Shown piece by piece: positions 8,373 through 18,440 of a stretch of 35,077 nucleotides of DNA (position 1 is its first letter; the number at the start of each line of letters is the position of its first letter). Origin of the DNA: an uncultured Bacteroides sp. (GTDB lineage: Bacteria > Bacteroidota > Bacteroidia > Bacteroidales > Bacteroidaceae). Made by a program: the position numbers and the translations under genes. The DNA is taken from the NCBI GenBank assembly GCA_944320945.1, contig CALUJK010000056.1:1-35077 (forward strand). The letters are read 5' to 3'. The notes below the pieces were generated by a model that searched no databases, had not been told where the DNA came from, and saw only the letters and a program-made list of their open reading frames with translations.

Positions 8373-11300
8373 ATGAAAAGAAGAATATGGATAAAAGTTG
8401 CCTTGTGGGTAGTGCTAACACCGATTCTGCTGTTTGCTTTCCTGATGGTGTTATTGTATGTGCCTCCCGTCCAGAATTTTATACGGGAAAAGGCTACTGC
8501 TGTTGCTTCCGAAGCCACAGGCATGGAGATATCCATTCGGCGGATAGACTTACATTTTCCCCTGAATCTGCGTATACGGGACGTGCAGGTGGCGCAACGG
8601 ACAGATACGTTGCCCACGGCACGTCTTGATACTTTACTGACACTTGGTACGCTTGATGTACGCATACAGGCCATGCCTTTGTTTCACGGGCAAGTGGAGA
8701 TAGACCAGATCTTGCTGAAACAGGTAGGGGTTAATTCTTTGGGGCTGATAGAGGGCATGACGCTGAAAGGTGAACTGGGAAGTTTCCTTCTGCAAAGTCA
8801 TGGCGTCGATTTACTGAACGAGACGGTGATTCTCAATCGGGTCGATTTGGCAGACACGCATTTGTCTCTTGTCTTGGCCGATACGACACAGGCTCCTCCC
8901 GATACGACTACGACTGTGCTGAACTGGAAAATAGCCTTGCATAATCTTTCGTTGAAAAATGTATCGGTGGATTTGGATATGCCACTGGATACGATGTCGC
9001 TTCGGGCAAATATTCCTCAGGCGTCCATTGAAGATGCGGATGTGGATTTAGGACGTAATTACTATGGATGGCGCCGTTTCGGGCTGGAAGGTGCATCGGT
9101 CAGCTATGATACGGGAACTTCTGCTCCGGTGCAGGGATTTGATGCGGCTCATCTCGCTTTGCGTGACCTCCATATCAACATTGATTCTGTGATGACTTGC
9201 GGACATGATATGAATGGAGTGATCCGCAAATTTACATTTAATGAACGGTCGGGCTTGCATCTGTCTTCGCTGACCGGACGTTTTTCTGCCGATTCCTCTG
9301 TTATCCGGATTCCTTATTTGCAATTGCGTACGCCGCATAGTGAGATAGATCTGTCGGCACAAACCTATTGGGAACTGGTGGAGATTCCGACAACGGGACG
9401 TCTTTCTGCCCGTCTGGATGCCCGTATAGGCAAGCAGGATATGCTGCTTTTTGCCGGAGGATTGCCGGAGAGTTTTAAAGAGGCATATCCGTTCCGGCCG
9501 CTGGTGATTCGTGCCGGTACGGTGGGCAACTTGAAAGAGATGCAAATCTCTCGCCTGATGGTTGACTTGCCGGGTGCTTTCTCCATCGATGGCGGGGGGA
9601 GCTTGTGGAATCTTACGGATAGTGTAAGCCGTCGTATTGGCATGGATCTCAACATGCATACGTATGACTTGAATTTCCTTACGGCGCTGAGCGGTGAACA
9701 GCCGGACGGTTCCATTGTGGTGCCGGACAGTATGGACTTGATGGCGAATGTCTCTTTGGAAGGGGCACAATGTAATGCTGTATTAAAATTGAATGAGCAA
9801 CAAGGTTCGTTAGACCTGAATGCTGCCTATAACCTCGATTCGGAGGAATATATGGCAGACCTGGTGATTGATAGTTTACATGTAGACCATTTCTTGCCCA
9901 AGGATTCTATATATATGCTGACCGCTTCGCTTTCGGCTAAGGGGAAAGGGGTGGACTTTACTTCCAACCAGGCAATCAGTGATGTGCGTTTCAGGTTGGC
10001 GGAAATCCAGTATGGAAGTCGGTGGAACATATCGAATGTGGCGCTGGATGCAGGATTGAAATCTTCTGTAGTCGGTGTGAAGCTGAGCAGTGACAATCCG
10101 TTGTTAAAAATGCAGACTCGTGCCAATCTGCATCTGGACAGGGCTTATCTGGACGGTAAGGTGAATATGGATGTAGATGATGTCAATCTGTATCAATTGG
10201 GAGTGATTCCTGAACCACTGGAATATCCGTTTGCATTCAATCTGGGAGCTGAGGCACGGCGTGATTCTATCAAACTGTATTTGGATGCAGGAGATTTGGC
10301 TTTTCGATTCCGTGCCCGCAGCACGTTGAAGGAATTGATGGAGCGTTCCTCTGTTTTTGCTTCCTTATTAGCTCAGCAGGTGAAAGAACGGCGGTTGGAC
10401 CATGCCGCCTTGCGCCGTGTATTGCCATCGGCAGGCATGCAACTGACGGCAGGCACGAAGAACCCCATGAGTTATTTTTTGCATACACAAAATATTAGCT
10501 ATGATGATTTTGTACTGCGTTTCGGCTTTACGCCTACGCATGGTATCAACGGGCAGACGGTAGTTCGTGGACTACGTACGGACTCATTGTTGCTGGATAC
10601 GATATTCTTTGCTATTGCGCAGGATACTACCCGTATGAAATTGCAGGGCGGTGTGGTGAATGGCCCGGATAATCCTCAGTTCGTGTTCCGCAGTACTTTG
10701 ACGGGGGAAATACGTAATGAAGATGCCGAACTGACCGTGCAATACGTAGATGATAAAGGGGACACAGGCATTCTTTTCGGTCTTAATGCCCGTCCGTTGA
10801 CGGAAGGCCATGGAAAAGGCAACGGCGTGTTGGTTCGTTTATTGCCGGAAGAGCCGGTGATAGCTTACCGTAAGTTCCGTTTCGTTGATAATAAGAACAG
10901 TATCTATCTGCATAAGAATATGCGTGTCTATGCTGATATAGACATGGATGAAGAAGATAATGACATGGGATTCCGTATGCAGTCGGATATTCATGATACG
11001 GTCTCATTGCAGAATATAAATATCGAATTGAGTCGTTTTCGTTTGGACGAATTGAGTGAGGTAATGCCTTATCTGCCTCGGCTGAGCGGTCTTTTTTCTG
11101 CGCAGGCTCATTATATACAGACTCCTACCTCTTTGGAAGTGTCAGCCAGTGCCAATGTAGACAGTCTGACTTACGAACGGCGCTGGGTAGGTAATGTCGG
11201 TGCAGGTGCTACTTGGCTGCCGGAAAGTGGAGACAAACATCGTCTGCATGCTTATTTCAGCAATGACCAGCGTGAGGTCCTAACCGCAGACGGTCTGTTG

Positions 11301-12929
11301 GCTCCCTCTGCTGAGACACAGGAGATGGAAGTAAAGGTAGGGTTGGATAAATTTCCCTTGTCGCTTGCCAACGCTTTTATTCCTGATAGAATGGCTATGA
11401 TGCGTGGCGAACTGAACGGCGAGGTCAGTGTGAAGGGTACAATGGATAAACCGACCGTGAATGGAGAATTGGCATTCGATACGGCGTCTGTGTATATCCG
11501 GCAATTGGGGGCCCGTTACTGGTTTGATAGCCGTCCCATTCGGGTGGAAAATAATGTGGTCTCTTTTGATAACTTCTCGCTTTATACTACCAGCCGCAAT
11601 CCGTTTATGATAACCGGTTCGGTGGACTTGCGTGATATGGCGCGTCCTACGGCCGATATCCGTTTGTTTGCTGATAATTATACGTTGCTCGATGCAAAGC
11701 GTCGCCGTAGCAGTATTGTGTATGGTAAGGTGGTGGTTAGTGTGAATGCTTTTGTGCGTGGTCCGCTGGATGCGCTGACCATGCGTGGTTCCATGAATCT
11801 TCTGGGATCGACCAATGTCACTTATATTCTGACAGACAGTCCGCTGACCGTAGAAGACCGTTTGGACGGGCTGGTAACCTTTGTCTCTTTCTCAGATACG
11901 ACTTCAACGGCTGTGAACGATGTGCCTACTGTATCGTTGGGAGGCATGGATGTCAGTTTGGTAGTAGGCATTGACGACGCGGTGCGTCTGCGTGCTGACT
12001 TGACGCCGGATGGCTCAAAATATGTGGAACTGGAGGGCGGTGGAAACCTGACACTGCAATTGACTCCGCAAGGAGACATGACATTGATGGGACGTTATAC
12101 ATTGAGCGGAGGCACTATGAAGTATTCACTGCCGATTATCCCGTTGAAAGAATTTAAGTTGACCAGTGGCAGCTATGTGGACTGGCGGGGTGATGTGATG
12201 GATCCGCTTCTCAGCCTGAAAGCAACGGAACGTATTCGCTCCAGTGTGGATGACGGGAACGGAACTTCGCGACCGGTAGATTTCGATGTGTCTATCGGTA
12301 TCGGCGGACGTTTGTCTGCACCTGACTTGGTATTCGATTTGGTCGCTCCCGAAGATGCTACTATACAGAATGAGCTTCAGGCGATGGGAGCCGAGGAACG
12401 CAGTAAACAGGCCATTGCCATGATGGCTACGGGCATCTATTTGGCTAGCAGTGGCGGAGGAAGTGGCTTGTCCATGGGCAGTGCGCTGAACAGTGTGCTG
12501 CAGAGTCAGATAAACTCATTGGCAGGTTCGGTGAAGGGAGCCAGCATTAGTGTAGGTATCGAAGATCGTACATCTGCTGAGACAGGTGATACACAGAAAG
12601 ATTTCAGTTTCAAATATTCGCAGCGTTTCTTTAACGACCGTATTCAGGTAAACATCGGCGGTAAGGTTTCTACAGGTGCCAATGCTACCAACAATGCCGA
12701 ATCGTTTATAGACAATATTTCGTTGGAGTATCGACTCGATGCATCCGGTACGCGTTATGTCCGTGCTTTCTATTATAAGAACAACGAAAGTATTTTGGAT
12801 GGCGAGATTACGGAAACGGGTGCCGGCCTGGTACTTCGGCGTAAGATGGATAAACTGAGTGAATTGTTTATTTTCCGCCGTAAAAAGCCGGTGAGGGAAG
12901 AGGGGAAAAAGAAAGATGAAAATCTGTAA
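8373..12929 (+). CDS. tamB: Translocation/assembly module TamB-family protein
   Basis: The 1518-residue protein has a single N-terminal membrane anchor (~residues 8-30, WIKVALWVVLTPILLFAFLM). A very long β-rich body follows, with repeated hydrophobic/polar alternation typical of AsmA/TamB lipid-transfer grooves. The last ~400 residues carry the TamB (DUF490) signature region: LGSTNVTYILTDSPL, ELEGGGNLTLQLTPQGDMTLMGRYTLSGG, ELQAMGAEERSKQAIAMMATGIYL and RFFNDRIQVNIGGKVS. TamB proteins span the periplasm and move phospholipids or help assemble outer-membrane proteins. The next gene, 12 bases downstream, encodes a TamA/BamA-type barrel, its usual partner. Family call is firm; exact cargo is unknown. 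Confidence 0.92.
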   Translation: MKRRIWIKVALWVVLTPILLFAFLMVLLYVPPVQNFIREKATAVASEATGMEISIRRIDLHFPLNLRIRDVQVAQRTDTLPTARLDTLLTLGTLDVRIQAMPLFHGQVEIDQILLKQVGVNSLGLIEGMTLKGELGSFLLQSHGVDLLNETVILNRVDLADTHLSLVLADTTQAPPDTTTTVLNWKIALHNLSLKNVSVDLDMPLDTMSLRANIPQASIEDADVDLGRNYYGWRRFGLEGASVSYDTGTSAPVQGFDAAHLALRDLHINIDSVMTCGHDMNGVIRKFTFNERSGLHLSSLTGRFSADSSVIRIPYLQLRTPHSEIDLSAQTYWELVEIPTTGRLSARLDARIGKQDMLLFAGGLPESFKEAYPFRPLVIRAGTVGNLKEMQISRLMVDLPGAFSIDGGGSLWNLTDSVSRRIGMDLNMHTYDLNFLTALSGEQPDGSIVVPDSMDLMANVSLEGAQCNAVLKLNEQQGSLDLNAAYNLDSEEYMADLVIDSLHVDHFLPKDSIYMLTASLSAKGKGVDFTSNQAISDVRFRLAEIQYGSRWNISNVALDAGLKSSVVGVKLSSDNPLLKMQTRANLHLDRAYLDGKVNMDVDDVNLYQLGVIPEPLEYPFAFNLGAEARRDSIKLYLDAGDLAFRFRARSTLKELMERSSVFASLLAQQVKERRLDHAALRRVLPSAGMQLTAGTKNPMSYFLHTQNISYDDFVLRFGFTPTHGINGQTVVRGLRTDSLLLDTIFFAIAQDTTRMKLQGGVVNGPDNPQFVFRSTLTGEIRNEDAELTVQYVDDKGDTGILFGLNARPLTEGHGKGNGVLVRLLPEEPVIAYRKFRFVDNKNSIYLHKNMRVYADIDMDEEDNDMGFRMQSDIHDTVSLQNINIELSRFRLDELSEVMPYLPRLSGLFSAQAHYIQTPTSLEVSASANVDSLTYERRWVGNVGAGATWLPESGDKHRLHAYFSNDQREVLTADGLLAPSAETQEMEVKVGLDKFPLSLANAFIPDRMAMMRGELNGEVSVKGTMDKPTVNGELAFDTASVYIRQLGARYWFDSRPIRVENNVVSFDNFSLYTTSRNPFMITGSVDLRDMARPTADIRLFADNYTLLDAKRRRSSIVYGKVVVSVNAFVRGPLDALTMRGSMNLLGSTNVTYILTDSPLTVEDRLDGLVTFVSFSDTTSTAVNDVPTVSLGGMDVSLVVGIDDAVRLRADLTPDGSKYVELEGGGNLTLQLTPQGDMTLMGRYTLSGGTMKYSLPIIPLKEFKLTSGSYVDWRGDVMDPLLSLKATERIRSSVDDGNGTSRPVDFDVSIGIGGRLSAPDLVFDLVAPEDATIQNELQAMGAEERSKQAIAMMATGIYLASSGGGSGLSMGSALNSVLQSQINSLAGSVKGASISVGIEDRTSAETGDTQKDFSFKYSQRFFNDRIQVNIGGKVSTGANATNNAESFIDNISLEYRLDASGTRYVRAFYYKNNESILDGEITETGAGLVLRRKMDKLSELFIFRRKKPVREEGKKKDENL

Positions 12930-12941
12930 AATGAAACAACT

Positions 12942-15332
12942 ATGCATCTGAATCAGCCGACATATATTCTCAAGACTCTTTTGTGCAGCCTGCTATCTGT
13001 ATGTTTGCTGTCGGCTTGTTCTGTCACCAAGAATTTGCCGGAGGGCGAAGTACTCTATACCGGGCAGAAAAAGATGATAGTACATAACCAAAGCGAGACA
13101 CCAGTAGGCGAGACAGCCTTGGAAGAAGTGACTGCCGCTTTGGCTACGGCACCGAATAATGCCATACTGGGCAGTTCTTCGTTGCGCTTTCCTTTACCGA
13201 TAGGACTCTGGTTCTATAATGGCTTTTCCAAGTATAAGTATAAAAAAGGAGTCGGGCGATGGATATACGACCGTTTTGCGGCCGACCCCGTGTTGTTGTC
13301 CTCTGTGAATCCCGGAATCCGTCAGAAGGCGGCCGAGAATGTGATGCGCGATTACGGTTTTTTCAATGGAACGGTGTTATGTGATACTTTCTTCAATTCT
13401 AAGGACTCCCTTCAGGCCAAGTTGCGATATACGGTGGATATGGCTAATCCCTATTTCATTGATACTGTTTTCTATGATGGTTTTTCACCTCGCACCCTGC
13501 GCCTTATGGAGTTGAGCCGCCGTCGTTCGCTTATCAGTCCGGGAGAACAATTCAATATCACCGACCTTGACGGAGAACGCCAGCGCATCAGTAATTTGTT
13601 GCGCAATGTCGGCTGTTATTATTTCCGTCCGGATTATCTGACGTATCAGGCAGATACCACACAAGTGCCGGGTGGACATGTCACTATGCGTATGATACCC
13701 GTACCCGGTATGCCGAAGGCTGCGGAAAAGCCATTTCATGTCGGTAATAAGACGTTCTATTTGTTGGGACGTCACGGGGAATTACCCAATGACAGTCTAG
13801 ATTATAAAGGCATACGCATCTTTTATCACGATAAGTTGCGTGTACGTCCCAACATGATTCACCGTTGGCTGGACTATTCGGGTTTCCGTGGTAAACGGCA
13901 GGTAGAAGACAGTACCGGCATTGAACGCCGCCGTTCTTTTCAGAGTTTGTACAGCCTTTATCGGCAGAGCCGTGTACAGGAGCGTCTGGCTAATGTGGGT
14001 ATCTTTAGCTATACGGAGATACAATATACACCTCGTGATACTACGTTCGTAAACGACACATTGGATGTACGTGTTGTCGCTTCGCTAGACAAACCCTATG
14101 ATGCCGAACTGGACTTCAACATGAAAGTGAAAAGCAATAACCAAATGGGGCCGGGTGCTGCATTTACAGTAACCAAGAAGAATGTGTTTGGCGGAGGTGA
14201 GTCGTGGAATGTGCAGTTAGATGGCTCTTACGAATGGCAGACCGGTAAGAATAGTTCTTCAGCCATGAACAGCTACGAGATCGGTTTATCTACCTCACTT
14301 ACGTTCCCTCGCGTAGTTTTCCCCCGTATGGGAGACCGGGAGTATGACTTCCCTGCCACTACAACCTTCAAACTTTATGTGGATCAGTTGAATCGGGCGC
14401 GTTACTACCGCTTGCTGGCTTTTGGTGGCGAGGCCACTTATGACTTTCAGCCCAAGCCCACCGGCAAACACAGTTTCACTCCTTTCCGGTTGACATTCAA
14501 TGTGCTGACCAATCCTACACCGGAGTTCCAGCAGTTGCAGGAAGAGAATCCGGCACTTTATGTCTCTTTACGCGACCAGTTTATTCCTGTTATGGAGTAT
14601 ACCTATACCTATGATAATGCCTCTGTGCGGAGGAACCGCCGAAGTTCGCAGTGGTGGCAGACTACCGTAGCATCGGCAGGTAATTTGACATCCGTCATTT
14701 ACCAGATGTGCGGACAGCCTTTCCGCGAACGCGACAAGAAACTGATGGGCGTTCCCTTTGCCCAATATGTCAAGGTGAATACAGAATTCCGTCATCATCA
14801 TAAGTTCAATAAGAATCAGTCGATAGCGGCACGTGTGGCAGCAGGTGTTATATGGTCGTATGGCAATGCCATATCCGCCCCCTATACCGAGCAGTTCTAT
14901 ATAGGTGGTGCCAACAGTGTACGTTCTCTGACGACTCGCAGTGCCGGTCCGGGCGGTTATTCTTCGGCTGACGAAGGGAAATATTCCTTTATTAACCATG
15001 TCGGTGATATCCGTTTCGAGGCTAATGTGGAGTATCGTTTCCGCATCTTGTCAGACTTGCACGGGGCGGTTTTCCTGGATTCGGGAAACGTATGGTTGAT
15101 GCGTGAGGATGAATCGCGTCCGGGAGGTAAATTTACATGGAAAGATTTCCCGGAACAAATCGCGCTGGGCACAGGCTTTGGTTTGCGCTATGATTTGGAT
15201 TTTTTGGTATTCCGATTGGATTTGGGTATTGGCATCCATAATCCGTATGATACAGGTAAGAGTGGCTATTACAATATACCGAAATTTAAGGATGGATTGG
15301 CGTTGCATTTTGCCATCGGCTATCCATTCTGA
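12942..15332 (+). CDS. tamL: BamA/TamA-family outer-membrane lipoprotein (TamL-like)
   Basis: The 796-residue protein carries a lipoprotein signal with lipobox LLSAC (Cys26), unlike proteobacterial TamA. This fits the lipidated TamA homologue described in Bacteroidota as TamL. The N-terminal half contains POTRA-like segments (NLPEGEVLYTGQKKMIV; FIDTVFYDGFSPRTLRLMEL; GIFSYTEIQYTPRDTTFVNDTLDVRVVASL). The C-terminal half is an Omp85 barrel (MKVKSNNQMGPGAAFTVTKKNVFGGGE; FYIGGANSVRSLTTRSAGPG; LGTGFGLRYDLDFLVFRLDLGIGI) ending in Phe (GYPF). It starts 12 bases after tamB, so the two are surely one operon and probably one complex linking inner and outer membranes. An earlier ATG at 12931 is out of frame and hits a stop. 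Confidence 0.9.
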   Translation: MHLNQPTYILKTLLCSLLSVCLLSACSVTKNLPEGEVLYTGQKKMIVHNQSETPVGETALEEVTAALATAPNNAILGSSSLRFPLPIGLWFYNGFSKYKYKKGVGRWIYDRFAADPVLLSSVNPGIRQKAAENVMRDYGFFNGTVLCDTFFNSKDSLQAKLRYTVDMANPYFIDTVFYDGFSPRTLRLMELSRRRSLISPGEQFNITDLDGERQRISNLLRNVGCYYFRPDYLTYQADTTQVPGGHVTMRMIPVPGMPKAAEKPFHVGNKTFYLLGRHGELPNDSLDYKGIRIFYHDKLRVRPNMIHRWLDYSGFRGKRQVEDSTGIERRRSFQSLYSLYRQSRVQERLANVGIFSYTEIQYTPRDTTFVNDTLDVRVVASLDKPYDAELDFNMKVKSNNQMGPGAAFTVTKKNVFGGGESWNVQLDGSYEWQTGKNSSSAMNSYEIGLSTSLTFPRVVFPRMGDREYDFPATTTFKLYVDQLNRARYYRLLAFGGEATYDFQPKPTGKHSFTPFRLTFNVLTNPTPEFQQLQEENPALYVSLRDQFIPVMEYTYTYDNASVRRNRRSSQWWQTTVASAGNLTSVIYQMCGQPFRERDKKLMGVPFAQYVKVNTEFRHHHKFNKNQSIAARVAAGVIWSYGNAISAPYTEQFYIGGANSVRSLTTRSAGPGGYSSADEGKYSFINHVGDIRFEANVEYRFRILSDLHGAVFLDSGNVWLMREDESRPGGKFTWKDFPEQIALGTGFGLRYDLDFLVFRLDLGIGIHNPYDTGKSGYYNIPKFKDGLALHFAIGYPF

Positions 15333-15361
15333 TTATACAACTATTTAAATATATCAAAACT

Positions 15362-16273
15362 ATGAAACCTACTTTGTTACTTCTGGCTGCCGGCATGGGC
15401 AGCCGTTACGGCGGGTTGAAGCAACTCGACGGACTGGGTCCCAGTGGTGAAACCATCATGGATTATTCCATCTACGATGCGCTGCGTGCGGGATTCGGTA
15501 AATTGGTGTTTGTCATCCGTAAGGATTTTGAAGAGGACTTTAAGAAAAAGATTATTTCCAAATATGAAGGGCATATCCCCTGCGAAATGGTATTTCAGGA
15601 ATTGGATAACCTGCCCGAAGGCTTTACTTGTCCGGAAGGACGCACCAAACCGTGGGGTACGAATCATGCAGTGATGATGGGTGCCAGTGCCATTCATGAG
15701 CCGTTTGCCGTTATCAACTGTGACGACTATTATGGCCGTGATTCATTCCAGGTAATGGGCCGTTTCCTGTCTGAGTTGCCCGAAGGAACGAAAAACAGGT
15801 ACAGCATGGTGGGCTTCCGCGTAGGCAATACATTGAGCGAGAGTGGTACAGTATCACGTGGTGTATGCTCTACTAATGCTAACCACATGTTGACCTCAGT
15901 GGTAGAGCGTACGAAGATTCAGCGTATAGACGGTGAAGTGAAATATCTGGACGAGAACGAACAGTGGGTAGCTGTTCCCGATACAACGCCCGTCAGCATG
16001 AACTTCTGGGGCTTTACGCCGGATTATTTCGAATACAGTGAGGCTTACTTCAAGACTTTCCTGTCCAATCCCAAGAACATGGAGAACCTGAAAAGCGAGT
16101 TCTTTATCCCCTTGATGGTGGATAAACTTATTAACGACGGTACCGCTACCGTAGAGGTACTCGACACAACCAGCCGTTGGTTCGGCGTTACTTATCCGGA
16201 GGATCGTCCGCCCGTAGTAGCCAAATTTAAGGAATTGGTTGATGCTGGTGTATATCCCGATCATCTGTTCTAA
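15362..16273 (+). CDS. Nucleotidyltransferase family protein (sugar-nucleotide type)
   Basis: The 303-residue protein is a Rossmann-like NTP-transferase. It opens with LLLAAGMGSRYGGLKQLDGL, the GxGxR...K nucleotide-binding loop (Gly11, Gly13, Arg15, Lys20). A WGTNHAVMMG segment follows, then a metal-binding INCDDYYG motif near residues 118-124. Such enzymes join a sugar-1-phosphate or similar phosphate to an NTP. I cannot assign the sugar; a Bacteroides envelope or capsule precursor is a reasonable guess. It lies 29 bases after tamL, so it may share that transcript, and is closed by a strong terminator. No signal peptide is present, so it is cytoplasmic. Confidence 0.85.
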   Translation: MKPTLLLLAAGMGSRYGGLKQLDGLGPSGETIMDYSIYDALRAGFGKLVFVIRKDFEEDFKKKIISKYEGHIPCEMVFQELDNLPEGFTCPEGRTKPWGTNHAVMMGASAIHEPFAVINCDDYYGRDSFQVMGRFLSELPEGTKNRYSMVGFRVGNTLSESGTVSRGVCSTNANHMLTSVVERTKIQRIDGEVKYLDENEQWVAVPDTTPVSMNFWGFTPDYFEYSEAYFKTFLSNPKNMENLKSEFFIPLMVDKLINDGTATVEVLDTTSRWFGVTYPEDRPPVVAKFKELVDAGVYPDHLF

Positions 16274-16290
16274 ATTATTCTGACATACTG

Positions 16291-16330
16291 AAAGCCGGTT
16301 TGTTTCTGTGGCAAACCGGCTTTCTTTTTT
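16291..16330 (+). terminator. Strong intrinsic terminator ending the tamB operon
   Basis: A perfect 12-base stem (16291-16302 with 16312-16323) with a 9-base loop is followed by CTTTTTT to 16330. It lies 17 bases after the nucleotidyltransferase stop codon. Confidence 0.9.
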
Positions 16331-16342
16331 CTATATTTTGCG

Positions 16343-16350
16343 TACCTTTG
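16343..16350 (+). promoter_or_regulatory. Putative -7 box for the ABC-F gene
   Basis: TACCTTTG at 16343-16350 matches TAnnTTTG exactly and lies just after the preceding terminator and 28 bases before the ABC-F start. A good -33 TTTG at the proper distance is not evident. Confidence 0.5.
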
Positions 16351-16378
16351 CGGCATTGTAATCATTTTTAATCGGAGC

Positions 16379-18373
16379 ATGATTTCCATTGAATCCCTAA
16401 AAGTCGAGTTCAACGCCACCCCTCTGTTCGAGGATGTTTCCTATGTCATTAACAAGAAAGACCGCATCGCCTTAGTGGGCAAAAACGGTGCAGGTAAATC
16501 TACCATGCTGAAGATACTGGCCGGATTGCAGCAACCTACCTCCGGCATTGTCTCTGTGCCGCGTGACTGCACCATCGGCTATCTGCCTCAGGTCATGAAA
16601 TTGGCCGACAGCCGTACGGTACGCGAGGAAGCCGAACTTGCCTTCGAGCACATTCATGAGATGCAGGCCGATATCGACCGCATGAATCAGCAGTTAGCCG
16701 ACCGTACTGACTACGAAAGCGAAGACTATCAGAAACTCATCGAACGTTTTACCCATGCCAACGACCGTTTCCTGATGATGGGTGGAACGAATTATCAGGC
16801 CGAGCTGGAACGTACTTTGCTGGGACTGGGCTTTAGCCGGGCGGACTTCGACCGTCCCACCTCCGAATTTTCCGGCGGATGGCGCATGCGCATCGAGCTG
16901 GCCAAGCTCTTGCTGCGCCGCCCCGATGTGTTACTGCTGGACGAGCCGACGAACCACCTCGATATAGAGTCTATTCAGTGGTTGGAACAGTTCCTGGCTA
17001 CCCGTGCCAATGCCGTTGTGCTGGTCAGCCACGACCGTGCTTTCCTGAATAATGTCACTACCCGTACCATCGAAATCTCCTGCGGACGCATTTACGACTA
17101 TAAGGTGAAGTATGACGAGTTCGTCGTCCTGCGTAAGGAGCGTCGCGAGCAGCAACTCCGTGCTTACGAAAACCAACAGAAACAGATAGAAGATACCGAA
17201 GCTTTCATCGAACGTTTCCGCTACAAAGCCACGAAGGCCGTGCAGGTGCAGAGCCGCATCAAACAATTGGAGAAGCTGGAACGCATTGAGGTGGACGAGG
17301 AAGATACATCAGCTTTACGCCTTAAGTTCACCTGCTCCAGTCGCAGTGGTAACTATCCGGTCATCTGCGAGGATGTAGCAAAGGCATACGGTGAGCATGT
17401 CATTTTCCACGATGTGAATCTCACCATTAACCGGGGAGAGAAAGTGGCCTTTGTCGGCAAGAACGGCGAAGGAAAATCTACTCTTGTGAAGTGTATCATG
17501 GGTGAGATTACCGACTATACCGGCCGCCTCACGCTGGGACACAACGTGCAGATAGGCTACTTTGCACAGAATCAGGCGCAACTGCTGGATGAGAACCTGA
17601 CGGTGTTCGACACCATCGACCGCGTAGCTGTGGGCGACATCCGCACGAAGATTCGCGACATACTGGGCGCTTTCATGTTTGGCGGCGAGGCGTCCGAGAA
17701 GAAAGTCAAGGTGCTGAGCGGTGGCGAACGCACCCGTCTGGCCATGATTAAATTATTACTAGAACCCGTCAACTTCCTTATTCTGGACGAGCCGACGAAT
17801 CACCTTGATATGCGCTCCAAAGATGTGCTGAAAGAGGCCATTACCAACTTTGAGGGTACAGCTATCATCGTCAGCCACGACCGCGATTTCCTGAACGGAC
17901 TCGCCACGAAAGTCTATGAGTTTGGCGGCGGTCGAGTAACGGAGCACCTGGGTGGCATTTATGATTTCCTCCGCAAGAAGCAGATAGAGAATCTGAATGA
18001 GTTGCAGAAGTCTCCCACGCTCAGTACTTCACCTACTGCCGAGAAGAGAGGGGCATTGGCTACTGCCGCAGATAGTGCAGCAACTGCATCTTCCGGACAG
18101 CCGGCTTCTGCTGCCCGTCTCTCCTACGAAGAGCAGAAAGAACTGAACAAGCGTCTCCGCAAGCTGGAACGCCGCGTGGCCGATTGTGAGGCAGAAATTA
18201 CGCAGACCGAATCCGCTATCGCTATCTTGGAAGCCCGCATGGCCACTCCCGAAGGTGCAGCCGATGTATCACTCTATGAGCAGCATGCCAAACTGAAAGC
18301 GCAACTCGACAAAGTGATGGAGGAATGGGAGACAGCGTCACTGGAGCTGGAAGAACAATCTTCTAAAGCGTAA
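16379..18373 (+). CDS. ABC-F family ATP-binding cassette protein
   Basis: The 664-residue soluble protein has two ABC ATPase domains and no membrane segments. Domain 1 has Walker A GKNGAGKST (~34-42), signature FSGGWRMR (~163-170) and Walker B LLLDEPTNHLD (~184-195). An arm/linker helix of charged residues follows (~235-310). Domain 2 has Walker A GKNGEGKST (~359-367), signature LSGGERTR and a second LILDEPTNHLD. Residues ~565-664 form a charged C-terminal coiled coil after a low-complexity Ala/Ser/Thr linker. ABC-F proteins act on ribosomes as translation factors or, in some subfamilies, antibiotic-resistance proteins. This layout resembles housekeeping Uup/YheS-like members more than resistance types, but that placement is inference. 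The gene is monocistronic and converges on the fucosidase gene. Confidence 0.92.
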   Translation: MISIESLKVEFNATPLFEDVSYVINKKDRIALVGKNGAGKSTMLKILAGLQQPTSGIVSVPRDCTIGYLPQVMKLADSRTVREEAELAFEHIHEMQADIDRMNQQLADRTDYESEDYQKLIERFTHANDRFLMMGGTNYQAELERTLLGLGFSRADFDRPTSEFSGGWRMRIELAKLLLRRPDVLLLDEPTNHLDIESIQWLEQFLATRANAVVLVSHDRAFLNNVTTRTIEISCGRIYDYKVKYDEFVVLRKERREQQLRAYENQQKQIEDTEAFIERFRYKATKAVQVQSRIKQLEKLERIEVDEEDTSALRLKFTCSSRSGNYPVICEDVAKAYGEHVIFHDVNLTINRGEKVAFVGKNGEGKSTLVKCIMGEITDYTGRLTLGHNVQIGYFAQNQAQLLDENLTVFDTIDRVAVGDIRTKIRDILGAFMFGGEASEKKVKVLSGGERTRLAMIKLLLEPVNFLILDEPTNHLDMRSKDVLKEAITNFEGTAIIVSHDRDFLNGLATKVYEFGGGRVTEHLGGIYDFLRKKQIENLNELQKSPTLSTSPTAEKRGALATAADSAATASSGQPASAARLSYEEQKELNKRLRKLERRVADCEAEITQTESAIAILEARMATPEGAADVSLYEQHAKLKAQLDKVMEEWETASLELEEQSSKA

Positions 18374-18440
18374 GTCTTTATTTCATTCTTTATCTCGGAC
18401 TTATATCAGATAAAAATTGACATAAGGAATAGTTCCATTT